DNA from: Stephanodiscus triporus
Taxonomy: Eukaryota > Bacillariophyta > Thalassiosirophyceae > Thalassiosirales > Thalassiosiraceae
Assembly: GCA_036939755.1 (NCBI GenBank)
Contig: JALLAZ010000065.1
Coordinates: forward strand, 1 to 29,146
Direction of reading: 5' to 3'
Length of the DNA stretch: 29,146 nucleotides
The notes beneath the pieces are model-generated. The model was not told where the DNA came from and ran no database searches. It saw only the letters and a program-made list of their open reading frames with translations. This document shows, one piece after another, positions 1-10,100 of the stretch; positions within the stretch are counted from its first letter, which is position 1; each line of letters opens with the position of its first letter. The translations under genes and the position numbers were made by a program.

Positions 1-60
1 TGACAAATGTGCAGGTTCCGCACTTGAAAAGCACCATGATGATGTTGGTGGTGAGTGTAG

Positions 61-515
61 TGGCAAATAATGTAACACCACGCCAGTCATATTCCATATT
101 ACATGGGTTGCCTACCATATATATTCGATATTACATGATGTGCTTGCCATGTATAATCGATATTAGATGAAATGCACGCCATGTAATAATGACTATACAT
201 AGCGAGCACAATGTATAGTTGATATTACATAAAATGCTTGCCATGTATGATCGGAAATACATGGCAGACAAGCCATGTAATATCGAATATTGTAATCTCT
301 CGGCGAATATATATTTGATATTACATGATATGCTTGCTATGTATAGTCAATATTATATGATATGCTTGCTATGTATAGTCGATATTACATGATATTCTCG
401 CTATGTAATATTGACTATACATGGTAGACAAGCCATGTAATATCGAATATTGTAATCTCCGCCTCGGCGAATATTCGATATTACATGGTATCCTGGTCAT
501 GTAATTATGTAAAAT
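61..515. repeat. AT-rich foldback and tandem repeat block
   Basis: This block is built from variants of a short unit that alternates a 'gatattacatgatatgcttgc' type motif with 'atgtatagtc'. It holds perfect inverted repeats: TACATGGC at 258-265 pairs with GCCATGTA at 272-279 around a 6-base loop, and ACTATACAT at 192-200 pairs with ATGTATAGT at 211-219 around a 10-base loop. A longer direct repeat of about 50 bp occurs at 261-311 and again at 421-476, a 160-bp spacing. The block has no open reading frame. It could be a miniature inverted-repeat element, a decayed satellite or a matrix-attachment type region. The remaining bases (1-60 and 516-672) show no gene; 516-672 would hold the 5' flank of the next gene. 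Confidence 0.7.
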
Positions 516-672
516 CGGAACCACGAATTTCCGATTTTAGCTGCGACAGTCCGTCAAAACGGTTTCAGTCCCTCGTTTCGGCGGGAAATGTTGTGTTTTG
601 AACGTAGGAATCAATAGTAGCATTTAGGTCCTGACGACCCCCTCCTCCGATCCCCTCCTCTCCAACCAGACG

Positions 673-1121
673 ATGACCATGCCACACCAACGCGAGCGCA
701 ACGCCGTCCGATCCTCGGACAGGATCGTCGCCGGGCCTCCACCGTCACGCGACGACGACGACGACGAGCTCCGACGTCGTCGTCATCGTCGTCGATTCGC
801 CATCAAGCTCGCGTTCGACGGCACGACCTACCGCGGATTTCAATCCCAGCCCCATCGCAACACGATACAGGATCAGGTCGAAGGTCGTCTACGTGGACTC
901 CTCCGACGCCCGGTAAGGATCGAAGCGTGGGGACGAACGGACGCGGGAGTGCACGCGACGGGTGCGGTGGCGACGATAGACCTGTACGAGGAGGAGGTGA
1001 TCAGGCTCGCGGGCTCGACGATGCTGGCGGGGAGGAGTAGGAGGGGGGGGGGGAAGGAGGAGGGGGGGGGGGGCGGGCCCCCGCCAACGGGGGGGGGGGG
1101 GGAGGGGGGGGGGGGGGGGGG

Positions 1122-1159
<38 letters not shown>

Positions 1160-2008
1160 GGACTCCCGCCAACGGAGGCGGAGGAGGAGGACTCGGACGC
1201 GACGACGGCGAGGGCCGCGCGATTCCTCCGCAGCGTCCTGAGGGAATTCGCGTGCGACGCCGGCGGGTGCGATCATCCGAGGCCAGGGTCCATCGTCGCC
1301 CGGTCGGTCGTGCCCGTGCCGCGCGACTTCGACGCGCGTTACTCCGCGCGGTGGAAGCGATACGCGTACTACGTCCGCTCGACGACGACGGCGGCCGCCG
1401 GCGAATCTGGCGGACGCGGCGGCGGCGGCGGCTGTTCGTCGCCGTTCGCCTGGGGTCGACACTCGTGGCGCGTGGGGAGGGCGCTCGATCACGACGCGAT
1501 GGTCGAGGCCGCGTCGATGATTAGCGACGGCGAGCGCAACTTCGAGTGGATGTGCGTGTCGCAGCGCGGCGAGATGCGCGACACTCGAAGGGGGGTGACC
1601 CTGCGGGTGGAGAGGGTGCCGACGCCGCCGCGTCGTCCGCCCGAGGACGGGGACGACGATGGGGGGCAGCCGTACTTCTTGCGTCGGAACGACGAAGACG
1701 ATGACATCGCGATATACAGGATCCGTTGCACGTGCAATTTCTTCCTGTACAAGATGATGAGGAGGATCGTCGGGGTGCTGGTCGCGGTGGGCGGGGGCGA
1801 CGCGAGTTTGGACGCGTTGAGATCGTGCTTGGACGAATACGACGCTTACTACTACCGCCGCGATGACGATGACCAATCGCAGAACGACGGCGCTGCCGCT
1901 GACGCAAAGAAGAAGAACAACAAACCCACGGTCCCTCCCAAACTGCTCCACACGGCGCCGGCGAAGGGTCTGTGCTTGGAGCATATTGAGTATGACGTGG
2001 TCATATGA
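673..2008 (+). CDS. truA: tRNA pseudouridine synthase, TruA type (frame broken at a G-rich duplication)
   Basis: The product should isomerise uridines in the tRNA anticodon stem-loop to pseudouridine. The first half, in the frame starting at 673, has an Arg/Asp-rich leader, then LAFDGTTYRGFQ and the catalytic-loop motif GRTDAGVHATG, whose Asp is the TruA nucleophile. The second half lies one frame over and is clear from about 1181: FDARYSARWKRYAYYV, NFFLYKMMRRIVGVL and APAKGLCLEHIEYD, all in TruA order, ending at TGA 2006-2008. The GRTDAGVHA form is the bacterial TruA type rather than eukaryotic PUS1/PUS3 (which have RTDKGV), so an organellar role is plausible. The frame change falls in a 120-bp G-rich tract. 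Copies of CCGCCAACGG at 1081 and 1166 are 85 bp apart (1 modulo 3), so removing one copy would join the halves in frame. Family identity is firm; whether the locus is intact is not. Confidence 0.85.
1039..1176. repeat. Poly-G tract with imperfect 85-bp duplication inside truA
   Basis: This tract consists of runs of G of about 11 to 34 bases; the longest, 1125-1158, is 34 G, broken from its neighbours by single A bases. CCGCCAACGG occurs at 1081-1090 and 1166-1175. The first copy is read in the frame of the upstream half of truA and the second in the frame of the downstream half. Such tracts form G-quadruplexes and are hard to sequence, so a collapsed or garbled duplicate is the simplest reading. 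Confidence 0.8.
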
Positions 2009-2298
2009 ATAAAACAATCGTTTATCCTTTTCCTTGCAAAATATCTCAAAATCTACTCTACTTCATAAGTAATATCAGCAGTGGCCGATGTTGCTGATGC
2101 GATGATTGAGTATGAGTTATCGTCTCCCACGTCCTTATCCCAATGTGCGGGAACTGCGACACCATGATTGAATCAACGACATCACGATTGTAATATCGCG
2201 ACATCAGAAACTAATCCAACGGGTCATACTATGCGGTTTTATACTTGTGATATTGCCATAAGTACGCATGATGTGCAGTTCAAAACATATTATAGATT
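2009..2298. other. Convergent intergenic region
   Basis: This lies between the stop codons of truA (+) and the sulfotransferase (-). It is AT-richer than its neighbours and has no credible reading frame. It presumably holds both 3' ends; ATGAATAAAACAATCG directly after the truA stop contains an AATAAA-like signal at about 2008-2013. Confidence 0.5.
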
Positions 2299-3438
2299 TC
2301 AATCGACGACTGTTCTATTTTTCTGAGGGACGAATCTGGAAGAGTTCACCCTCGGGAACGAATAATGAAAGCCCCCCGCCATCTCGCCCCCTCTCTCCTC
2401 CATCTCGTCGAAACACGACGTGACTAGATCCCTATACAGTCGATTGTCCATCTCGTTGTACCTGGTCAACCTAAGTACGTGCTCGAACGAGACCCTCAAC
2501 GGGACCTTCCTATTCGCCTCCCTCGCCTCCTCCCCGCAGTACATGGAACTCGGCGCATTGAACCCCCTAACGCCGCCGAAGTAGTCCTCCACGGCGCGCA
2601 CGTATCGCGGATCGTCGAATTTCGAATATACCAGTATCATGTTATATCGCAACAAACGATCCCACGCGAGGTTGTACTCGGTGCGCCATCCGTCGTTCGT
2701 GCATCCCCTACCGGAGAACGCCTGCAAGTAGCAGTTCACCGCGCACGAAACGAACGAGTACGGGACGTCGCACCTCGATTCGACGAATCCGCCCGTGGAA
2801 TTCCACGACTCGAAGGGCATGGCGTTGGACGACGTCGGAACGAACGACGGGTCCTTGACGAGGCGTCGACATCCCCATCGGGCGTCGTACTTGAAGTGAC
2901 TCACGGATCGCTCGACCGGATCGCGGATATTCGTCACGTAGACGGTGTCGTCACGCTCGCCGACCTCCTCCTCCACGTGCGCGTGTCCGTACTCCATGAC
3001 GCGCAGGTGCACGCCGTAGCGCGACGCGACCGATTTGAGGTACTTGCGTATCATCGTTCCCCCCGCCTTGCGAACGTGGTAGAAGTATATCCTCCTTATC
3101 GGGAGGGTGGTGTTCGAGTCGCTCCACGCGAATGTCGGCTCGTCCCTCCCTCCGTTCCTCCTCTTCTTATTCGACGACGACGACGACGACCGCACTGCGA
3201 CCTTCCAGTGCGGATGACACGACGGCAGCAGAGAGCGCGTTGTCAGTCGTCGTCGTTCGTCGGAAGTCTTCGTCGTAATCGCCGTAGTCGTCGTAGTCGT
3301 CGTCATCCTATCCAACTCGCCGATCATGTGCCGAAGTCGAAGGATGTAAAGGACGCACGCCAGGAGCAGGACGAATATCTTCGCAGTGCGTCGTCGGATC
3401 AACATCGTCGTCGTCGTCGTCGTCGTCATCATCATCAT
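2299..3438 (-). CDS. Golgi-type membrane sulfotransferase
   Basis: This predicted type II membrane protein of 379 residues would transfer sulfate from PAPS to a glycan or protein in the secretory pathway. A short cytoplasmic Thr/Arg-rich tail is followed by a membrane anchor at about residues 21-33 (IFVLLLACVLYIL), a basic Ser/Thr stem and then the catalytic domain. HVRKAGGTM at about 121-129 matches the 5'-phosphosulfate loop of the family (usual form HxPKTGGT, here with Arg before Lys). IRDPVERSVSHF at about 171-182 matches the 3'-phosphate loop with its Arg and Ser. Four N-x-S/T sequons (NTT, NST, NSS, NRT) fit a lumenal domain. The frame is open upstream to 3618 but begins there with GTG; the first ATG is at 3438, with another at 3405. 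The start lies in a CGT/CAT triplet repeat, so the exact N-terminus is uncertain. The acceptor substrate cannot be told. Confidence 0.72.
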   Translation of the reverse strand: MMMMTTTTTTTMLIRRRTAKIFVLLLACVLYILRLRHMIGELDRMTTTTTTTAITTKTSDERRRLTTRSLLPSCHPHWKVAVRSSSSSSNKKRRNGGRDEPTFAWSDSNTTLPIRRIYFYHVRKAGGTMIRKYLKSVASRYGVHLRVMEYGHAHVEEEVGERDDTVYVTNIRDPVERSVSHFKYDARWGCRRLVKDPSFVPTSSNAMPFESWNSTGGFVESRCDVPYSFVSCAVNCYLQAFSGRGCTNDGWRTEYNLAWDRLLRYNMILVYSKFDDPRYVRAVEDYFGGVRGFNAPSSMYCGEEAREANRKVPLRVSFEHVLRLTRYNEMDNRLYRDLVTSCFDEMEERGGEMAGGFHYSFPRVNSSRFVPQKNRTVVD

Positions 3439-3941
3439 CACGTGAACGGGAAAAAAAGGCCCCCGGATTATCCCAACTATTGTCGTGGTGGGCGCGATGG
3501 TTGGATCATGGGGCGATAATAATAATATATTATGAATATGGGATCCGCGCGTCGTGGGGGGGATATGTAAGTATTTGTACCTACTTATCACGCTTCCTCC
3601 TCCGCGCTTTAAATCCACGTCGGGGAGTCTTCGACTATCTCTCTAGAGAGACCCTCGGTCGACGCCGGTCGGACCGTTCATGCCATGGCGGGCGATGGTG
3701 GGTGGGCTAGAGAGAGGATTCGGAAGAAATCTGTTATGTGACGGGAAGTGAGAAGTGAGAAGTGAGAGAGTAAGTACCGTAGTTAGAGGGCGGCGGGCAG
3801 GGAGGAGGGGTTATTTTTCTTCTTCGCATTTTTCAGCTGGCCGACTGACATCCATCGTCTGTCGATCACCCCAACGTCCCTCATTTTTTAAGCTCCCCAT
3901 CGCATCCATCCTCTCTTCTAGAGTTATTTATTTCCCCTATC
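3439..3941. promoter_or_regulatory. Divergent intergenic region, probable bidirectional promoter
   Basis: This region separates the start of the sulfotransferase (-) from the next gene (+). It has no convincing gene. It contains a short tandem repeat of GAGAAGT near 3749-3770 and a TTTAAA at about 3608-3613 that could serve the minus-strand gene. No defined promoter element can be named. Confidence 0.3.
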
Positions 3942-6214
3942 GTGAATGAGGAGAGGAGTCGAGTCCAACGTGCTTTAACCAACCAACAACCATCCCCTAT
4001 TATTTTACCATCGTCGTCGTCATCGTCGTCTTCGTCATCAATGATCATCACGAGCGCGGTAGTGATAGTCGGGGGACTCCCTCGGACGAGCTCCATCGTC
4101 GTAGTAGTCGTCGCAATCGTCATCGTCGCGACGACGATGGCCACTACGACCATCGCGGCGGACGCCGGGGGATGGTCGGCAATATCATCGTCGTCGTCGT
4201 CGTCGTCGTCATCGCTCTTATCCCCCCCCCTTCCCCTCCCATCATCGTCGTCGTGCCGCCGTCGTGGGAGGGGGGCGTCCTTCGTCGTCGTCGTCGTTGG
4301 GGGGGGGAGGAGGGGGAGGACGGGATGGCGAAGGAGGACGTCGTACGGATACGTCAACGACAACAACGTCGGCAACAACAACAAAGTCGTCACGGTCGAC
4401 GCCGTGTCAAGGAAGGACAGATATCATCGCACGATCTTCGATCGGGGAGGGAGGGACAACGATTGCAAGCGGCGGCGGGACGACGAATACGACGACGGTC
4501 CCTCCCCCCCCCTGAGCCTCCGCCTCGGGAGCCCCACGGCGAGGACAACCATTATTATCATCGCACCTCCTCCCCCCCTCGGAAGGACGACGAGTCGTCG
4601 TCACGGGATGACGAAAGGCGAGGAAGACGGATCGATTATTGAACGGGGGGATATAATTATAATAATGGGGGTCCGCGATGGCAGCCGACCCGATGGGCGT
4701 ACGCCAAGGACTTCGTCCGGGGGCTCGACGGGGACGATGATGGAGACGGGAACGTGAGGGACGTTATATACGATTGCGATTACGATTACGATTACGACAA
4801 GAAGGATCGTTACAACTACGATGGAGCGTACGAAAAAGGCGACGTCGAGGACGACGACGACGACTACGACTACTACGGTCGAACGACGGACGATCCCGCT
4901 CGCCCGGGGGGACGAGGATGGAGGCAGCCGTCGTCGGAACGATCGGCCGGCGGGGATCGACCGTCTTACTTGTCGTCGTCGTCGTCGTCGTCGTTGTACC
5001 GCATCGTCGGCGACCGGTACACCGCTGACAATTTCCGACGGGGGGGCGGCGGCGGCGGCGGCGGCGGCGGCTTCTACGGAAGCGAGGACTTTCGACGCGG
5101 GCCGGTCCGCGGTCGACGCGAGGACGATCGTTATTATGCCGATGGCGGGATGATGATGTCGTCCGCGTCGTCCTCGTCGTCTGGATACGACGGCGAAAAT
5201 AATTACAACGACTATTTCCGACGGGGATCGGAAAATTCTCGCGTCGACGACGAAGGCCGAGGTGATCGGCATGATCGACGATGGCAACGATCGTACCGTG
5301 CGACATCCGCCGGCATTCGGGGACGAGACTACTACCGGACGACCGCCGCCGATGACTCCATGAGGGAGAGGGGCGGGGGTGGGGGGAATATCCGACCGAT
5401 GGGGATAAAAAATAATGGCGGACGAGAGATCGCTTTCAATCGTAGTCGATCGAGCTCGATCGGCGAATACGCGAACGCCCTCGGCCGTTGGGCGAGGCAG
5501 GGATACGATGACGCGTCGCGAATGTCACCTCCGTCGTCGACCCCTGCTCCTCGAGAGCGAGGAGGCGTCTACGACTTTGGGAGACGGGGGGAACGACAAC
5601 AGCAACAATACGGTCGCGAGGTCGCTTTCGACCGCAGCCGTCCTCAACGACTCGGAGCGGACACGAGCGACTACCGGGAGAGGCAAAGTCAGCTATTTGA
5701 GACCAAGAGCACCACCTTCGGTCAAAAGAGTCGTATGCCGCAACAGCAATTCGGATCGAATCAAATACAACAATACGCGGGTCCGGGGAAACGGGAAGAA
5801 CAACAGGCGCGGTCGGAGGGGAGACCGAAACAGAAGCCGTTCGGAAACGGGTTGGAAACGGTCAAAGAAATGATGGACGGGTTATCCAATCTAATCATGG
5901 ATAGATCCACGAACGAAGAGGAACGAATAACAAAGGTCTTGCTGTCCGATGCTCGACGGCTTCTCGTCGCTGAACCAGCAGTCAGGAATGCGTTGGGAGA
6001 AAAAATCACGTTGGGCAAGACATACTCACGATCATATACGTCGACCATGGTCAATGGTATGACAAGATCGCGCGTTCAAATTGCCTTCCCGATCACCGGC
6101 AATAATGGCATCGCAGGCCAAGGAACTCTGATAGCTAATCAAGATGGAATAACTCGTCTTGAAGTCGATGTTGGTGGGCGCGTCATTGATGTGCCAAGTA
6201 GAAGTAAAAATTAA
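3942..6214 (+). CDS. Tyr/Asp/Gly-rich protein with Coa1/Tim21-like C-terminal domain (frame disturbed)
   Basis: From 3942 (or the ATG at 4041) one frame encodes a Ser run and a strongly hydrophobic segment rich in Val and Ile, likely a signal or membrane anchor. A basic, Asn/Tyr/Asp-rich region follows up to about 4510. Coding character then moves to another frame after a C8-C9 run near 4504-4513 and continues to TAA 6212-6214, except for one TGA at 4640-4642. The long middle is low-complexity and rich in Tyr, Asp, Arg, Gly and Ser, with a repeated motif: GREIAFNRSR and GREVAFDRSR about 65 residues apart. The last 100 residues are ordered: LLSDARRLL, then NALGEKITLG, then a predicted strand-rich end. 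This resembles the Coa1/Tim21-like fold of cytochrome oxidase assembly factors, but the match is by eye only. An intron covering the frame change is possible. Function is not established. Confidence 0.5.
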
Positions 6215-7191
6215 GCATAAATTACTCAGCACTTTCGATTTGAACATATCATTCTGAATTCTCAATTACTTGTTCGTCAAGGTAGAATTAATTTAATCTT
6301 GCCTCCGTACAATTGAAACTTTGGGTTGTTTTTGTTTTCTGTTTGTTAATGATTCTGACCGGTTGCAAATTTACACATGTGGATTCGTATTATTTGTAGA
6401 TTCTTATTACTTAATTATGAATTCACATAATAAACTCGCATGCATGTTATGATGTCTGCACGCAGTTGGTGTGGTATCAAGTTCCAAGTTCACATGACTC
6501 AGCGTTCAGCGAATCCACCCCGTCACGAGATGACGACGAATGATGCACGAGACGATCGACGAATGGTAACGTGATGAGATATTGTATGCAGCCACTCGGC
6601 GGCGTCCTCCTCCTTCGTCCGTAGGGGTAGATTGCATCAAAGGAGAAAATTACAAGTAAAATTTTGATGTTGTAATCGTTGCTAGCTCAATCCTGTTCCG
6701 TCCTCGTCGACGGAATCGTCGGTGCTGCTGTCTTCGACGAGGTCGGTAATGTCGATAATGCGGGACATGGCGCGCGGATCGTACCGAGAGGACGGGGGGG
6801 CTGCGAAACAAAAAATGCAAGCTCGCAGTGTGCGAGATCGGAGAATAATATGATGCCGCCCGAAGCAACACCCTAACCACCCAGCCAACAACGAAAACGC
6901 GTTATGATTCTCCTGGCGCGAGCCTTCCCGCCCTCTGAGTCACGAACGCCCCAAAGCGGTCGTGTGTGTTGTGTTGGCAAAAAAGCCCTATCGTATCGGT
7001 GTGCTTTCTCTTGCAACAGCCCTTGTGAGAGACTTTGTCGACCTCCTCCATCGACGACGACGACCAAATAATGCATCACCCCGGCCGACACGCGGCGACG
7101 CCGGAATAAATTTAATGGTCGGGCATAATCCCGTGAATAATACATCAACGCGGAGACAGTTAGGCTCTGAAATAAAAATAAAAGGCGGCCG
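6215..7191. other. Intergenic region with a possible minus-strand terminal exon
   Basis: This is the 3' flank of the Coa1-like gene followed by the 5' flank of the chitinase gene. The first 250 bp are AT-rich (AATAAA-like at about 6429). Short frames exist on both strands between 6650 and 7190, but none has a recognisable domain. The only piece with exon-like signals is described separately at 6682-6800. No promoter element of the chitinase can be named. Confidence 0.4.
6682..6800 (-). CDS. Possible last exon of a small unknown gene
   Basis: On the minus strand, a pyrimidine-rich stretch ending in TTTCGCAG at 6801 looks like a splice acceptor. It is followed by 119 nt that encode a Pro/Arg start and an acidic C-terminus ending in DEDGTGLS and TAG at 6684-6682. 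No upstream exon with a start codon could be identified. The acidic composition may simply reflect the GAC-rich base use of the region, and the plus strand is also open here. Treat it as weak. Confidence 0.2.
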
Positions 7192-10100
7192 ATGAAGAAG
7201 AATCTCCTCGTCGCAATGATCGGGTGCGGCACGACGATCCTGCTCGCATCGGTCCTAGTCGTCGTCGTCGTCGTCGTTGGGGCGATCCCTCCCCCCGCCG
7301 CCGCCTCGGCGTGGCGGGACGACGACGCGGCGCCTGGGTCGGCCGACCTCCGCCGCCTCGGCGGCTACGCGGTCGACGTCGGAGCAGTCGAGGCGGCCGG
7401 GGACGCGCCGGTCGACTGGTCCGACCGCGGATCGAGGATGATGAGGTGGAAACGATGGATCGACTCGCGGCGGCGTCGGACGGAGATGTCGTCGCGACAA
7501 CGAAGACAAGGACGACGACGAGAAAGGGGAAGAGATAGGCCGGGCAGACGGCTCGGCGTTCGGAGGCTGGTCTCGGAATTGGAGGAGCAGTCCCCGATCT
7601 ACGCGACGATGCACAGGAGCCTTCGGGAGAAGCGCCACATTGAGTGGCAGCGGGATCAGGCGAGGCTGCTGCTGCTGCGACGACGGCGACGACACGAACC
7701 GGACGAAGAATACGGGGGAGGAGCTTCGTCGTCCTCCTTGTTCTTACTGGCGTCGTCGACAGTCCGACGACGACGTCTACGTCTACGTCGTCTCGAGGAC
7801 GAATTCGCCGACGCCTACAACACCGTCGGCTCGACCTACGGCACCAACATGTTCTGCGGCACCTCGTGGGCGGACGCATCGACGTCCTGTGCCTCGCGAC
7901 AGAATTGCCCGTCCGGACAGTCCGACGAGTGCATCACGCCCGGACACAAGTGCTGGGCGTTCACGGAATGCGATACCAAGTACGGGGACGGGAAGGAGTT
8001 CAGCGAACTGCACGGCGTCGTGGGGGGGGAGAACCTCGCGGCCACGGGCGTCGGCGCGGCCGCGTCAGGGGGGTACGTCGGCAACCTAAGCAAGGTCAGC
8101 CCGAACGCGACCGATCACAGCTTCTGCGGGGTCGGGTACGAGGACGCGATATCGACCTGCGCGCATCACTGTCCGTCGGGGAACCTGAACGATTGTCCGA
8201 TCGGGATGATATGCTTCACGGGCACGACGTGCGACGCGCGGCTGCTGACGAAGGCGCCGCAGCCGCCCAGTCCGACGACCGAGCCAACGACTATCCCTGG
8301 TGGAGATGTCGAGCAAGCTGAACAAGTACTTTTGCGGGTACGATTGGAAGGACGCGCAGCAGAGGTGAGGAATACATGGTGTCCTGTTTTGTTTTGTCGT
8401 TGTGCCCCGTCGGGAAAACGGAAGAAAAAAGGCATGAAAGATGTGACACGGATTCTTGGGAGAATGATCTAGAGATGTGTCGGCAATTGGTCGCCCTCCG
8501 GCTGAATCATCAGCTAACATGTTGTGACCTCGCTGATCTATTCCGTGACTGTGTGCCCTGGTTTCGTGCGGACCGGGATTCAATCCCCTCTCCCCTCTTC
8601 CCCCTCACCCCCCTCCCCCCCACGTGCCGCCTTTATCTTCATCGTCATCGTCGTCAATCATCGTGTAGATGTGAGGTATGGTGCCCCTCCGGAAGCGACG
8701 ACGACTGCCCCGAGGGTCAGCTGTGCATGGCCTTCACGGAGTGTAACGCCAGGGGTGGGTTGGAGGCCATGACGTTGGATCAGATCGAGAAGCAAAATAA
8801 CGAAGCTGGTGATGCATCTGCTGCCGTCGCTGGTGCCGGTGATGGTGGTGGCGGGGTGACGCCGTCAAAGCCCACTATTAAACCAACGAATAAGCCGTCG
8901 ATGAGCGCCGAGGAAGCTATGCATAGATATTCGTTTTGCGGTTTATCTTGGGATGATGTGAGTCCGGATAAAGCTGACTCGAATTAAGAGCGTATACAAC
9001 TTTCCTTGAAACGTTGATGTTTCGTTGAAATGAACGTATAAATCTTTACTTGAAAGCCACTCACATCGCACCGAAAATATATCCCAACAGGCAAGGGACA
9101 ATTGCGACACTAAGACACATTGCGCGGATGATCGCGATTGTCCGGAATCCGAATTCTGCTGGACTGAAACTCCATGCGATTACTACGCCACGGAAATGCC
9201 CACGACGCACCCCCCTCCAACGATGAAACCTAAACCTACGCAACAGCCAACGAAAAGGTGAGTGAACTCATCGAAGAAAATGAGCTAGATTTTGTCAAGG
9301 CTGACACGATGAATGACAAGAGAGTGTTGGGGTAAATGTGCTCTCTTCTGTTCACATTCATTTTACTGAGCTATGACGAGCAAGAAGTGTCTGGCTTCCT
9401 ATGCTTTTGCAATGCATTTCAAAGTCAGCTCATGCTTCTAATAAAAATCTTTTCGTCCACTACTCTACTTCAACCAGGGGTCCAACCAAGAAACCTACTC
9501 GACGGCCAAGTACAGGGCCGACAAAAGAAGCAACCGATTTTCCCACATACAGTCCGAGTATTACGGCTAAGCCAAGTACGTTATATTTTGTGTGCATTTT
9601 TTATTGGCATGAAAGAGTGGCTATCGTAACATCGCTTTCAAGGCCTCTCTCGCATCCATTATGATTTTACTAAACAAATTACTCGCATCTATTTGTCACA
9701 GCTGATAAACCAACGTATGACCCGGACGACCCATCACAGACCTTCTTCTGTGGTACTTCGTGGGATGAAGCCGATAGAACTTGCGGGATGAGGTGTCCCA
9801 GTGGAAATTCTAACGATTGCCCTGGGTAAGTATTGTCGATGTTCATTTTTACAATCATCTATCTGAAGTGTCATGACGTCAAATCAAAACATCTTACGTT
9901 AATCTCCTCATTTCATCTCAATTATACATCACTCCTTCAAAAACAGAGAGCTAGAATGCTGGGCATTCACATCATGCAAAGAAGAGTTAGGCATTGAAAT
10001 GAATACTACGCAGCCGTCGCCAACGATTAGCCCCACGTTAGTAGTTTACGTTCCGGGGTACGGTGGGGCTCAGGTGCCGGTCTTTGGTGGGGTAGATTAT

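Noticed and set aside
1001..2017. Long minus-strand frame opposite truA, Pro/Arg-rich
   Set aside because: It is a shadow of truA caused by GC-rich codons; it is dominated by poly-Pro opposite poly-G and has no domain.
4601..5306. Minus-strand frames with long hydrophobic Val/Ile or Arg/Thr runs opposite the Coa1-like gene
   Set aside because: They are read from CGT/CGA repeats in the wrong strand; no domain, and the plus strand is consistent with the C-terminal domain.
7160..8093. Several Arg/Pro-rich frames on both strands over chitinase exon 1
   Set aside because: They are out-of-frame reads of the GC-rich exon; only the frame at 7192 carries a signal peptide and six-Cys modules.
8550..8600. 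GGGATTCAATCCC within the first chitinase intron, resembling a tRNA T-arm
   Set aside because: No acceptor stem, D-arm or anticodon arm can be formed around it, and the T-loop consensus is not met.
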